This document shows, one piece after another, positions 37,864 to 46,449 of a DNA stretch of 64,000 nt. This DNA comes from Pseudomonas taetrolens (GTDB lineage Bacteria > Pseudomonadota > Gammaproteobacteria > Pseudomonadales > Pseudomonadaceae): assembly GCF_900475285.1 (NCBI RefSeq), contig NZ_LS483370.1, positions 2,184,001 to 2,248,000 on the forward strand, in the 5' to 3' direction. The translations under genes were made by a program, and so were the position numbers. A model generated the notes under the pieces. The model ran no database searches. It worked only from the letters and a program-made list of their open reading frames with translations, and was not told the DNA's origin. How positions within the stretch are numbered: position 1 is the first letter of the stretch; each line of letters starts with the position of its first letter.

Positions 37864-37874
37864 GGAACCTCACC

Positions 37875-39029
37875 ATGAACCTGCTTTATAGCGAAGAACA
37901 ACGGCTGTTGGCCGACAGCGCCCGCGAGTTCCTGGCGGCGCGCAGCCCGGTGTCCCGTCAACGCGCTTTGCGTGATGAGCACGCGGCGAACGGTTTTGAC
38001 CGCCAGCTGTGGCAAGACGCGGTGGCGTTGGGCTGGAGCGCGATTCCATTTCCGGAGAACCTTGGCGGGCTGGACTTCGGCTGCATGGGCCTGGGCCCTG
38101 TTTTTGAGTCCATCGGCAGCAACCTGAGCGCCTCGCCGTTGTTGTCGAGCGTGGTTCTCAGCGGGTCGCTGTTGCACCTGCAAGGCAACGCACAGCAACA
38201 GGACCGCTGGTTGTCGGCCACCATCAGTGGCGAACAGCGGCTGGCATTGGCCCTTGACGAGCAGCCCCGGCATGCGCCGACGAATCTGGCCTTGCAGGCC
38301 GTACCCAATGCCTCGGGCTACAGCCTGAGCGGAGAGAAGTTTTTTGTCATCGACGGCATGGGGGCCGACGCTTATCTGGTGGCTGCGCGCACCTCGTCGA
38401 CCCAGCAATCCGAAACGGGCATCAGCCTGTTCCTGATACCCGCCGATGCCCAAGGCCTGACTGTCAGTGATTTGCCGCTGATTGACTCGCGCAATCATGC
38501 GCGCTTGAAACTGGACCAGGTGCAGGTCGGTTCCGACGCGTTGCTGGGAGAGGCCGGTTCTGCCTGGCCTGCCTTGAATACGGCGCTGGATCGCGCGCGC
38601 GTGTGCCTGGCGGCAGAAATGCTGGGCATGGCTGAAAGACTGTTCGACATGACCCTCGACTACCTCAAGACCCGTGTCCAGTTCGATGTGGCCATCGGCA
38701 CCTTTCAGTCACTGCAACACCGGGCGGCCCAGCTCTATGTGGAGCTGGCTCTGGCGCGCAGTGCAGTCATGGCCGGGTTGGCGGCGCTCGACGATGCCAG
38801 CCTGAGTGAGGCTGAGCGTCAGCGCCTGGCCAGTCTGGCGAAATGGAAGGCGGGCGGCATGGCGCTCAAAGTGGCCAACGAAGCGGTGCAAATGCACGGC
38901 GGCATCGGCGTCACCGACGAGCTGGATGTCGGCCTGTATCTCAAGCGTATTCGGGTGGCGCAAGCGTGTCTCGGCGATACCGATTACCACTGCGAGCGCT
39001 ATGGCGCCCTTGAGCTCGCGCACGCTTGA
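37875..39029 (+). CDS. Acyl-CoA dehydrogenase partner subunit
   Basis: A 384-residue protein with RVQFDVAIGTFQSLQHRAA and QMHGGIGVTDELDVGLYLKR, but without SEPxAGSD (LALDEQPRHAPTN at that place). So it keeps the FAD loop its neighbour lacks and lacks the loop its neighbour keeps, which fits a heteromeric dehydrogenase for C/D-ring or side-chain acyl-CoAs. It is preceded by AAGGAAC and followed 37 bases later by an acyl-CoA ligase gene. Confidence 0.82.
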   Translation: MNLLYSEEQRLLADSAREFLAARSPVSRQRALRDEHAANGFDRQLWQDAVALGWSAIPFPENLGGLDFGCMGLGPVFESIGSNLSASPLLSSVVLSGSLLHLQGNAQQQDRWLSATISGEQRLALALDEQPRHAPTNLALQAVPNASGYSLSGEKFFVIDGMGADAYLVAARTSSTQQSETGISLFLIPADAQGLTVSDLPLIDSRNHARLKLDQVQVGSDALLGEAGSAWPALNTALDRARVCLAAEMLGMAERLFDMTLDYLKTRVQFDVAIGTFQSLQHRAAQLYVELALARSAVMAGLAALDDASLSEAERQRLASLAKWKAGGMALKVANEAVQMHGGIGVTDELDVGLYLKRIRVAQACLGDTDYHCERYGALELAHA

Positions 39030-39066
39030 GCCTGTTGCGAATGGTTTGGGTCAGGAGAATAACAAG

Positions 39067-40755
39067 ATGAAACTTGAGCAATGGCAGAGTGCCTGGCAAC
39101 AACTGATTGGTGCCGGTTCGCCTTTTGAAGTGCTGACGCCAGCCGATGGCGGGCCGAAGCACTTCCGGCATTGTGCGCCGAGTGTGTGGGCGGCAATTGA
39201 CAGTGGTCGCGTACACGGCGATCGGGAGTTTCTGGTCTGGGAGCAGCAGCGTCTCACCTTCACCGAGTTTTTTGACCAGGTGGATCGCCTGGCCGGGCAA
39301 CTGGTACAGCGTTTCGGTGTGCGCAAAGGTGATCGCGTGGCCATTGCCATGCGCAACCAGCCGTCCTGGCTGGTGGCATTTGCGGCCATTCAGCGTTGCG
39401 CCGGTGTGTGTGTACCGCTGAACAGCTGGGGGCTGCGCGACGAGTTGTTCCACGGCCTGCAGGACAGCGGTGCGCGCTTGTTGCTGTGTGACGAACCGCG
39501 CCTGCAATTGCTGAGCAATGACCTGCACGCCAAAGGCCTGGCAACCATCGTCGTCGGCATGGCTGCGGATCAGCCGCTGGATGAGCATTGCCAGCGCCTG
39601 GAAGACCTGCTGGCCGCGCCTGCGCTGAGTGCCCCGCAATTGAACGTCAGCGCAGACGACCCGGCGATGATTCTCTACACCTCTGGCACCACCAACCTGG
39701 CCAAAGGCGTGCTGTCGACCCATGGTGCGGTGTGTCAGGCCCTGGCGGCCCTGGAGTTTCAAGGCGCATTTTGCGCGGTCAGCTCACCGGAGCGCATCAG
39801 CGTGGTGATCAACAGCGGCTATGCACCGACCACCTTGATGGCGGTGCCGCTGTTCCATGTCAGCGGTTTGCATGCGCAATTCTTGCTGGCCCTGCGCAGC
39901 GGCCGCCGCTTGTTGCTGATGTACAAGTGGGATGTTGAAAAAGCCTTCGACATGATCCGCGACGAGCAGTGCACGCAATTCAACGGCGCGCCCGTGATGA
40001 TGCAGCAACTGCTGACTTCACCGCGCTTTGGTACGGCCGACACCGTAAGCCTGTTCGGCTTGGGGCTTGGCGGGGCGGCGCCCTCCAGCAGCTTGCTGGC
40101 GCACCTGACGCAACGCAAACCGGAAGCCATCGGTGGCAGCGGTTATGGCCTGACCGAAAGCAACGGCATTTGCGCGGCCATCGGCGGTGACCAGTTCGTC
40201 TACAAACCGGCATCGGCCGGTTGGCCCTTGCCCATCGTTGATGTGCGCATTGGCGATGATCCCCATCGGCCGGTGGCCAGCGGTGTCAGCGGGCTGATCT
40301 GGTTGCGTTCGCCGACCCTGATGAGTGGCTACTGGAACCTGCCTGAAGCCAGCAGCCAGACCTTGCGCGACGGTTGGCTCGACACCGGTGACATTGGTCA
40401 TCTGGATGAAGAAGGCTTTCTCTACATCACTGACCGGGCCAAGGACCTGATCAACCGGGGTGGCGAAAAAATTTCCGCTGCCGAAGTTGAATCCTGTGCC
40501 TGTGAAATGCCGGGCGTGATCGAGGCCGCGGCCTTCGCCATGCCTGACGACGTACTGGGCGAGGTGGTGTATCTCGTGGTCCGCGGCAACCCGGGCGATA
40601 CCCCGGACAGCGAGGCGGTGCGCACCTTTATTGGCCAGCGCCTGGCGAGCTTCAAGGTGCCGGCGCAGATCCATGTCCAGCACACGCCTTTCGTGCGCAA
40701 TGCCTCCGGCAAGATGCTTAAAAATGTGCTCAAGGACGTGTTGCTAACGGCCTGA
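39067..40755 (+). CDS. Acyl-CoA ligase with an altered ATP-binding loop
   Basis: A 562-residue AMP-forming ligase. The A8 and later motifs are normal (GYGLTESNG, DGWLDTGDIG, ITDRAKDLINRGGEKIS, NASGKMLKN with the catalytic Lys). The phosphate-binding loop reads YTSGTTNLAKG in place of the usual YTSGTTGxPKG. It is the last gene of the unit starting at 30805 and probably activates a steroid side-chain or ring-derived acid. The ATG at 39067 was chosen for the family-like N-terminus after the AGGAG near 39053; spacing is long. Confidence 0.82.
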   Translation: MKLEQWQSAWQQLIGAGSPFEVLTPADGGPKHFRHCAPSVWAAIDSGRVHGDREFLVWEQQRLTFTEFFDQVDRLAGQLVQRFGVRKGDRVAIAMRNQPSWLVAFAAIQRCAGVCVPLNSWGLRDELFHGLQDSGARLLLCDEPRLQLLSNDLHAKGLATIVVGMAADQPLDEHCQRLEDLLAAPALSAPQLNVSADDPAMILYTSGTTNLAKGVLSTHGAVCQALAALEFQGAFCAVSSPERISVVINSGYAPTTLMAVPLFHVSGLHAQFLLALRSGRRLLLMYKWDVEKAFDMIRDEQCTQFNGAPVMMQQLLTSPRFGTADTVSLFGLGLGGAAPSSSLLAHLTQRKPEAIGGSGYGLTESNGICAAIGGDQFVYKPASAGWPLPIVDVRIGDDPHRPVASGVSGLIWLRSPTLMSGYWNLPEASSQTLRDGWLDTGDIGHLDEEGFLYITDRAKDLINRGGEKISAAEVESCACEMPGVIEAAAFAMPDDVLGEVVYLVVRGNPGDTPDSEAVRTFIGQRLASFKVPAQIHVQHTPFVRNASGKMLKNVLKDVLLTA

Positions 40756-40774
40756 TTAGTCTTTGTGGACGATG
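40756..40774 (+). promoter_or_regulatory. Shared cluster motif, site 4
   Basis: TTAGTCTTTGTGGACGATG begins just after the stop codon of the ligase and 68 bases before the DUF1329 gene. It indicates a separate promoter for the envelope protein. Confidence 0.75.
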
Positions 40775-40842
40775 TACTCGCCGGTAGATGGCGAAGAATG
40801 GACACATCCCCCAGCTAGCCTTATTCGCGTAGGAGGCAATAC

Positions 40843-42225
40843 ATGAAAATAACAAGAACAGGCGTAATGCTCGTCACCGCTCTGGCCGTCAATGTCGTTG
40901 CAGTCAGTACGGTATCCGCTCAGGTATCTCCCGCAGAAGCGGCCAAACTGGGCAAAGAGCTGACCTGTGTGGGCGCTGAACAGGCGGGTAACGCCGCGGG
41001 CACCATCCCGCCGTACACCGGCAAATACCTCGGCGAAGTCCCGGGCTGGAATCACGTCAAGTTCTCGGGCGATCAGCCGGTGGATCCTTACGCCGCTGAA
41101 AAGCCGATTCTGGTCATCACCGCGCAAAACATGGCTGAGCACGCAGATAAACTCACAGAAGGGCAGAAAGCGCTGCTCAAGCGCTATCCAACCACCTACA
41201 AGATGAACATCTATCCGGGGCACCGTGATTACCGCTACCCCGATTACGTGTGCAAACGGGCGATGAGCAACGCCTTGAACGCCAAATTGGTCGACGATGG
41301 CATGGGCGTTGAAGGGTTGGGCCAGGTGCCGTTCCCGATTCCGAAAAACGGTATGGAACTGCTGTGGAACCACCAGTTGCCGGCACGCGCCTGGACCGAA
41401 GAGAAAACCAGCGATCTGGCGTCGGTACTGCCCAATGGCAGCATTGGCTGGGGCCGCGCTTATGGGCGAGGCCTGTCACAAGCCAACTCGCCGACGGTCG
41501 AGCCAAAAACCGAAGACAAAATCCAGGCCATGGGCAACAACACCACGCTTAAACCGGCCCGTGACAACGGTGTGATCAGCATTTCGCACGAACCCTACAA
41601 CTTCCTGACCAACCCGCGTCAGGCCTGGAGCTACAGCCCTTCGACCCGTCGTGTGCGGCTGTTGCCGGGGTACGGCTATGACCAGCCGATGATCGGTACC
41701 AACGGCACCATGACCGTGGACGAAGACCGTTTGTTCAACGGTTCACCGGAACGGTTTTCCTGGAAACTGGTGGGCAAGCGTGAAATCTACATTCCGGCCA
41801 ACACCTACAAGGCGAACGCCGGCACGGTCAAATATGCCGACATGCTGACCCCGAACCACCCGAACCCGGATTTGATGCGTTATGAACTGCGTCGGGTGTG
41901 GGTGCTGGAAGCTGATCTCAAGGAAGGCTACCGCCACGTCTACGGCAAACGCGTAATGTTCATTGACGAAGACACCTGGCACACCGTGATGGCGGACAAC
42001 TACGATGCCCGTGGGCAGTTGTGGAAGCACGCGATGGTCAACTATTACTACCACCCGGACATGAGTGCCTGGCAAGCGGGTTCCCAGTTCTTCATGGACT
42101 TGAACTCGGGGCAATACACCGGTTACGGCATGACCAACGAAGCGAAAAAAGGCCCGATCCTGAACGAAGGCACATTCACCCCGGATCAGTACACCGCCGA
42201 TGCTGCAAGGGCGAAGGGGCGCTAA
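40843..42225 (+). CDS. DUF1329 exported protein, candidate steroid uptake factor
   Basis: A 460-residue protein with a signal peptide ending VSTVSAQ (about residue 27). The rest reads as a beta-rich DUF1329 domain, with YRYPDYVCKRAMSNA, PRQAWSYSPSTRRVRLLPGY and the D(E)DTW segment. Members often accompany DUF1302 proteins and RND transporters in gene clusters for hydrophobic substrates and are thought to be envelope proteins. A DUF1302 gene is at 54456, also under the shared motif. AGGAGG precedes the ATG and a terminator follows. Confidence 0.85.
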   Translation: MKITRTGVMLVTALAVNVVAVSTVSAQVSPAEAAKLGKELTCVGAEQAGNAAGTIPPYTGKYLGEVPGWNHVKFSGDQPVDPYAAEKPILVITAQNMAEHADKLTEGQKALLKRYPTTYKMNIYPGHRDYRYPDYVCKRAMSNALNAKLVDDGMGVEGLGQVPFPIPKNGMELLWNHQLPARAWTEEKTSDLASVLPNGSIGWGRAYGRGLSQANSPTVEPKTEDKIQAMGNNTTLKPARDNGVISISHEPYNFLTNPRQAWSYSPSTRRVRLLPGYGYDQPMIGTNGTMTVDEDRLFNGSPERFSWKLVGKREIYIPANTYKANAGTVKYADMLTPNHPNPDLMRYELRRVWVLEADLKEGYRHVYGKRVMFIDEDTWHTVMADNYDARGQLWKHAMVNYYYHPDMSAWQAGSQFFMDLNSGQYTGYGMTNEAKKGPILNEGTFTPDQYTADAARAKGR

Positions 42226-42250
42226 GCGTTTCAAACCGAGTTTGACCCGA

Positions 42251-42281
42251 AGCCCCGTCGGCCAACGACGGGGCTTTTTTT
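42251..42281 (+). terminator. Terminator after the DUF1329 gene
   Basis: AGCCCCGTC, GGCCAAC loop, GACGGGGCT, then a run of seven T. Confidence 0.88.
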
Positions 42282-42307
42282 GTCGCCACTGGTGAAGGCT
42301 GCGATGG

Positions 42308-42887
42308 GTGCAGCAGCGGCGGACGCAGCCTCGCTCCGCTCGTCAGCTGCTACGGGGGGTGGGGTGGTTGCCTTATCGCAGCCTGCGGCAGCGGTTACAG
42401 GTTTGGGGTGTTTCTGTAGCAGCGGTCGAGTAGCACGAGGCCGCGTCCTGCGGCTGACGCAGCCTCGCTCCGCTCGTCAGCTGCTACGGGGTTGGGGTGG
42501 TTGTCTTATCGCAGCCTGCGGCAGCGGTTACAGGTTGGGTTTTCCTGTAGCAGCGGTCGAGTAGCACGAGGCCGCGTCCGGCGGCTGACGCAGCCTCGCT
42601 CCGCTCGTCAGCTGCTACGGGGGGGGGGTGGTTGCCTTTTCGCAGCCTGCGGCAGCGGCTACAGGTTTGGGGTGTTTCTGTAGCAGCGGTCGAGTAGCAC
42701 GAGGCCGCGTCCGGCGGCTGACGCAGCCTCGCTTCGCTCGTCAGCTGCTACGGGGTTGGGGTGGTTGCCTTTTCGCAGCCTGCGGCAGCGGCTACGGGTT
42801 TGGGGGTGTTTCTGTAGCAGCGGTCGAGTAGCACGAGGCCGCGTCCGGCGGCTGACGCAGCCTCGCTCCGCTCGTCAGCTGCTACGG
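42308..42887. repeat. Tandem array of REP-like units
   Basis: A block of 131-134 bp is repeated about four times. Each unit contains TGTAGCAGCGGTCGAGTAGC (starts near 42415, 42546, 42679, 42813), then GACGCAGCCTCGCTCCGCTC (five copies), CAGCTGCTACGGGG and a GCAGCCTGCGGCAGCGG hairpin. Units differ by a few substitutions and short indels in the G-rich linker. The array lies in the gap between the DUF1329 terminator and the VOC gene. The short frames across it are repeats of each other and not genes. Confidence 0.85.
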
Positions 42888-42916
42888 GTTTTGAAGGTGT
42901 GTGTGGGCGATGGGGG

Positions 42917-43282
42917 TTAGTCGGAGGTCTGCGGTTCGGTCCAGACGGCCCATTCGTATCCGTCGAGGTCGGTAAAGTGAAAGCGTGTTCCGCCGGGGAA
43001 GGAGAATTCCGGGCGGATGATCTGTCCGCCAGCGTTGGTAATCGCGTGTGCTACCGGTTTCAGGTTGTTGGCGTAGATGATGATCAGTGGCCCGCCGGAA
43101 CGGACCGGTTCGCAGGTGGTGAAACCGCCGGTCAGTTGGCCGTCGCTGAACTCGCTGTAGGTCGGGCCATAGTCAGTGAATGTCCAGCCAAATACAGCGC
43201 CGAAGAAAGCCTTGCTGCGGCCGATGTCGCTGACGTTGAATTCGATGTTGTCGATTTTGAAGTGGCGCTGGTCTGTTTTCAC
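42917..43282 (-). CDS. VOC (glyoxalase/extradiol-fold) protein of unknown role
   Basis: A 121-residue single-module VOC protein (FKIDNIEFNVSDIGRSKAFFGAVFGW at the start, RFHFTDLDGYEWAVW at the end). The start is GTG at 43282, since AGGAG lies 6 bases upstream. It could be an isomerase-, resistance- or dioxygenase-like protein; the small size fits the YkcA/PhnB-type VOC group and not HsaC. It has no shared motif upstream and lies beside repeats, so membership in the pathway is uncertain. Confidence 0.78.
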   Translation of the reverse strand: MKTDQRHFKIDNIEFNVSDIGRSKAFFGAVFGWTFTDYGPTYSEFSDGQLTGGFTTCEPVRSGGPLIIIYANNLKPVAHAITNAGGQIIRPEFSFPGGTRFHFTDLDGYEWAVWTEPQTSD

Positions 43283-43390
43283 GAGGATCTCCTGATGTGC
43301 GTGAAATATAGTCAAGCGGCTCCGTGATCGCCAATGCACCAGCTTCACAGGGCGTGCCGTTGCAGGCCACGCCCTGTTTTCAAGGGAGTG

Positions 43391-45520
43391 TCAGGCTTCG
43401 CGCCCGGCCTTGTGCCCTGCACTGATGGCGCCTTCGATGTAACCGATGCTGTGGCAATCACCCAGGCTGATGGCGTTGACGCCGGCAAGGGTCAAGGCGT
43501 CGAGCAGGTCGGTGTTGGGCTGGGCGCCGATGGCCAGGACCACCGAGTCCGCCTGGCTTTCACCCACCTGGCCGTCGGCCAGTTGGTAGTGCACGCGCTG
43601 GCCGTCAATGGCGGTCACGCTGGCACCGGTGATCAACTCGCCTCCGAGTACGCGAATCTCATGCAGCACGCGCCAGCGGCGCACGATGGCCAGTTCGCGG
43701 CCCAGATGGGTGCCGCTTTCCAGGACGCATACCTGGCGGCCACGGGCGATGAGGAATTCCGCCAGCTCCAGGCCTACCAGTCCCCCTCCGATGATGGTGA
43801 CGCGCTTGCCCAGGGGCATCCAGACCCGCGACAGTTTTTGCATGGCTTCGCTGCTGTCCGTGATGCCCGCCAGGCTGCCGGCTTTCATCAATGTGCGCTG
43901 GGTGAATGACAACTTGCGCTTGGCGACTTCGTCGGCGCGGTCGCCGGTCATCAGGCGGCGCAGTTCGTCGCCGCTCCAGACATGATCCTGATCCGCACCA
44001 GGGATGGCTGGCGCTGCGCGCTCGGCGCCGACGGCCACCAGCACTTGATCGGCACCCAGGTCACGCAGCAGGGCAGGGCTGGCCTCGGTGTTCAAGCGAA
44101 TATCAATTGCCGATTGCTGCACCTGTACCCGCAGATTGTCCAGCAGGCGGGCGTTTTCGGCATAGGCCAAACCGGCGAAGAACAACGTGCCGCCGAGGCG
44201 GTCGCTGCGTTCCAGCAGGGTGACGCGATGCCCGCGCAGGGCAGCCACCCGGGCCGCTTCCATGCCGGCAGGGCCTGCGCCGACCACCACGATGTGTTTC
44301 GCGGTGACGGCCGGGGTGATGACGTATTCGAACTCGTGGCCGGTCATGGGGTTGACCGCGCATTTGACGCGCTCGTTGACGAAGATCTGACTGACACAGA
44401 CGTAGCAGTAGATGCAGGGCCGAATACTCGACTCCTGCTCGTTGAGCAGTTTATTCGGCAGATCCGGATCGGCCAGAAGCTTGCGGCCCATGGCAATGAA
44501 ATCGCAGTCGCCGCGTTTCAAGGCGTTTTCACCGACGTCGGGCTCGATGCGACCCACCGCGATCACGGGCAGATTCACGCTGCGTTTGAATGCGGCGGTC
44601 CACTCCATAAATCCACCGGGTTTGTGCACCAGGGGCGCCTCGGTAAACACCACGCCGCTGATGATGCGGGCACTGGCCGAAACACTGACGGCGTCGACTC
44701 CGGCCGCCTCGGCCATGCGCGCCACGGCGATGGCATCGTCAAGGCTGATGCCGCCCGGGGTGTGCAGCTCTTCGGCGTCAAGGCGCAGCCATACAGGAAA
44801 CTCGCGGCCGACCCTGGCCCGTACCGCGGCGATAATCTCCAGCAGCAGCCGGGCCCGGTTTTCCAGGTTGCCCCCATAGGCGTCTTCGCGGTGGTTGTAA
44901 TAGGACGACAGGAAACCGGCGATGATGTAGCCGTGGGCCGCGTGCAGTTCCACCCCGTCGAAACCGGCGCGTTTGGCGCGGTCGGCGGCGCAGGCGAACC
45001 AGTCGGTCATCTGTGCGATGTCTGCGCTGTCCATCACCCGGATCGGCGCCCCTTCGGCACGGCGCTTCATGGAACTGACGAAGTTGGACAGTTCCTCGGG
45101 CGTCAGCGCGCTCATCATGTCGCTCTGCAGCACAGGTGGTACGGAGGGCACCCAGAGTTGCCGACCTTCGGCCATGTCCCGCACGGAGGTCTTGCCGGCA
45201 TGCTGCAATTGCATGGCGATTTTGGCGCCATGGCGGTGGACGCGTTCGGCGAGGCGGCTCAGGCCGGGAATAAAGTCATCGCTGGACACACCGACCTGGA
45301 ACGGTTCGGCGGTACCGGCGGGAAAGGCAATCGAGCACACACCCATGATCAGCAGGCCGGCGCCACCCCGGGCGCGGGCTTCGTAATAGGCTTGAATCCG
45401 TTCGCCGCACTGGCCGTCCGCTTCTGCGAAGTTAGAGCCCATGGGCGCCATGACGATGCGGTTGCGCAGCTCAAGTGAGCCGATACGGCCGGGGGCCAGT
45501 AATTGAGGAAATTTTGTCAT
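43391..45520 (-). CDS. NADH:flavin oxidoreductase, 2,4-dienoyl-CoA reductase/BaiCD type
   Basis: A 709-residue two-part enzyme. The N-terminal FMN TIM-barrel (1-370: RNRIVMAPMGSN, ELHAAHGYIIAGFLSSYYN, VGRIEP) is followed by a 4Fe-4S site (Cys369, 372, 375, 387) and a C-terminal FAD/NAD domain (VVVGAGPAGMEAARVAAL, GGGLVGLELAEF). This is the architecture of bacterial 2,4-dienoyl-CoA reductase and of BaiCD/BaiH, which act on 3-oxo-delta4 bile acids. A steroid enone or diene is a reasonable substrate. It is the last of three genes in a minus-strand unit led by an MFS gene. Confidence 0.85.
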   Translation of the reverse strand: MTKFPQLLAPGRIGSLELRNRIVMAPMGSNFAEADGQCGERIQAYYEARARGGAGLLIMGVCSIAFPAGTAEPFQVGVSSDDFIPGLSRLAERVHRHGAKIAMQLQHAGKTSVRDMAEGRQLWVPSVPPVLQSDMMSALTPEELSNFVSSMKRRAEGAPIRVMDSADIAQMTDWFACAADRAKRAGFDGVELHAAHGYIIAGFLSSYYNHREDAYGGNLENRARLLLEIIAAVRARVGREFPVWLRLDAEELHTPGGISLDDAIAVARMAEAAGVDAVSVSASARIISGVVFTEAPLVHKPGGFMEWTAAFKRSVNLPVIAVGRIEPDVGENALKRGDCDFIAMGRKLLADPDLPNKLLNEQESSIRPCIYCYVCVSQIFVNERVKCAVNPMTGHEFEYVITPAVTAKHIVVVGAGPAGMEAARVAALRGHRVTLLERSDRLGGTLFFAGLAYAENARLLDNLRVQVQQSAIDIRLNTEASPALLRDLGADQVLVAVGAERAAPAIPGADQDHVWSGDELRRLMTGDRADEVAKRKLSFTQRTLMKAGSLAGITDSSEAMQKLSRVWMPLGKRVTIIGGGLVGLELAEFLIARGRQVCVLESGTHLGRELAIVRRWRVLHEIRVLGGELITGASVTAIDGQRVHYQLADGQVGESQADSVVLAIGAQPNTDLLDALTLAGVNAISLGDCHSIGYIEGAISAGHKAGREA

Positions 45521-45604
45521 TGTTATTTCAGCCCGAGCGGGAATTCAGAAGGGGAAACGGCCGCCCGCAGGCAGCCGTCGGTCATGCGTTGACGCGTGGC
45601 GGAC

Positions 45605-46435
45605 TCAGGCTTTCAAGAACTCCAGGCACGCCTTGTTGAACAGCTCGCGGTGTTCCACCTGAACCCAATGGCCGCAGCGGTTGAGCATGATGAAGCGTGC
45701 ATCGGGTGCATGGGTCAGCACTTTCAGTGCGCCGCTGGCCGGGTTGAAGTTGTCGTCGGTACCCCAAAAACCAAGGATCGGCGCCCGCAGTTCTTCAAGG
45801 CGCTCGGTCATGTTCGGGACCATCATGGTGGTAAACAGATTTCGCGGTTGATGCACGGCCACGGCCACACGTTCGGCCAGCAGCTTGTCATCCAGTTGTG
45901 AGCTGTCGAACAGTTGCAGGCTCATGATCCGGCGCATTTGTTCGATACCCAGCGGGCCTGCGTTGTACAGCTCGACCATGCGCTGAATGCCGATCATCTT
46001 GAAATAGGTTTCGCGATCTTCAACGCCGCCGGGTGCCATCAGGATCAGTTTTTCGACACGCTCGGGTTCGGCCAGCGCCATGCCCAGCGCAATGGCGCCC
46101 CCCAGCGAGTTGCCCAGCAGGGTGACGCGCTTGACGCCCACGGCCTTGAGGAAACCCGACATGGCGCTGACGAAGAAGTCCAGGTTGTACTGCGCGTCTT
46201 CGGGCTTGTCGGAGCGGCCGAACCCCGGCAAATCCACCACCAGGTTACGGAACCCGGAGGCTGCAAACTGTGGGTAGTTGCCCTTGAAGTTGCTGAAGCC
46301 GCTGGCGCCCGGCCCACTGCCGTGCAGCCACAGCACCACCGGGCCGCTGCCCTCGTCGAGAAAGTGCAGGCGCAGTCCGCTGTCCAGGGTCACGAAATGG
46401 CCGATAGGCAGCGGAAGGTCTTGTTCTGTCATCAC
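45605..46435 (-). CDS. hsaD: Meta-cleavage product hydrolase (HsaD/TesD type)
   Basis: A 276-residue alpha/beta hydrolase of the C-C bond hydrolase (MCP) group. It shows the oxyanion HGSGPGASG, nucleophile Ser110 in LLGNSLGG, Asp228 in FWGTDDNFNP and His256 in NRCGHWVQVE. It should split the ring-cleaved 4,9-DSHA into HIP and 2-hydroxyhexadienoate. It lies 14 bases after the MFS gene and not next to hsaC, in contrast with the compact actinobacterial hsaACDB order. Confidence 0.9.
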   Translation of the reverse strand: MMTEQDLPLPIGHFVTLDSGLRLHFLDEGSGPVVLWLHGSGPGASGFSNFKGNYPQFAASGFRNLVVDLPGFGRSDKPEDAQYNLDFFVSAMSGFLKAVGVKRVTLLGNSLGGAIALGMALAEPERVEKLILMAPGGVEDRETYFKMIGIQRMVELYNAGPLGIEQMRRIMSLQLFDSSQLDDKLLAERVAVAVHQPRNLFTTMMVPNMTERLEELRAPILGFWGTDDNFNPASGALKVLTHAPDARFIMLNRCGHWVQVEHRELFNKACLEFLKA

Positions 46436-46449
46436 TCAGTCTCCGAAAA

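Noticed and set aside
42280..42831. Three short Arg/Gly-rich proteins on the plus strand
   Set aside because: They are translations of the tandem repeat and near-copies of one another.
42308..42887. CRISPR-like regular repeats
   Set aside because: Repeats are contiguous 131-134 bp REP-type units without unique spacers, and no cas gene is nearby.
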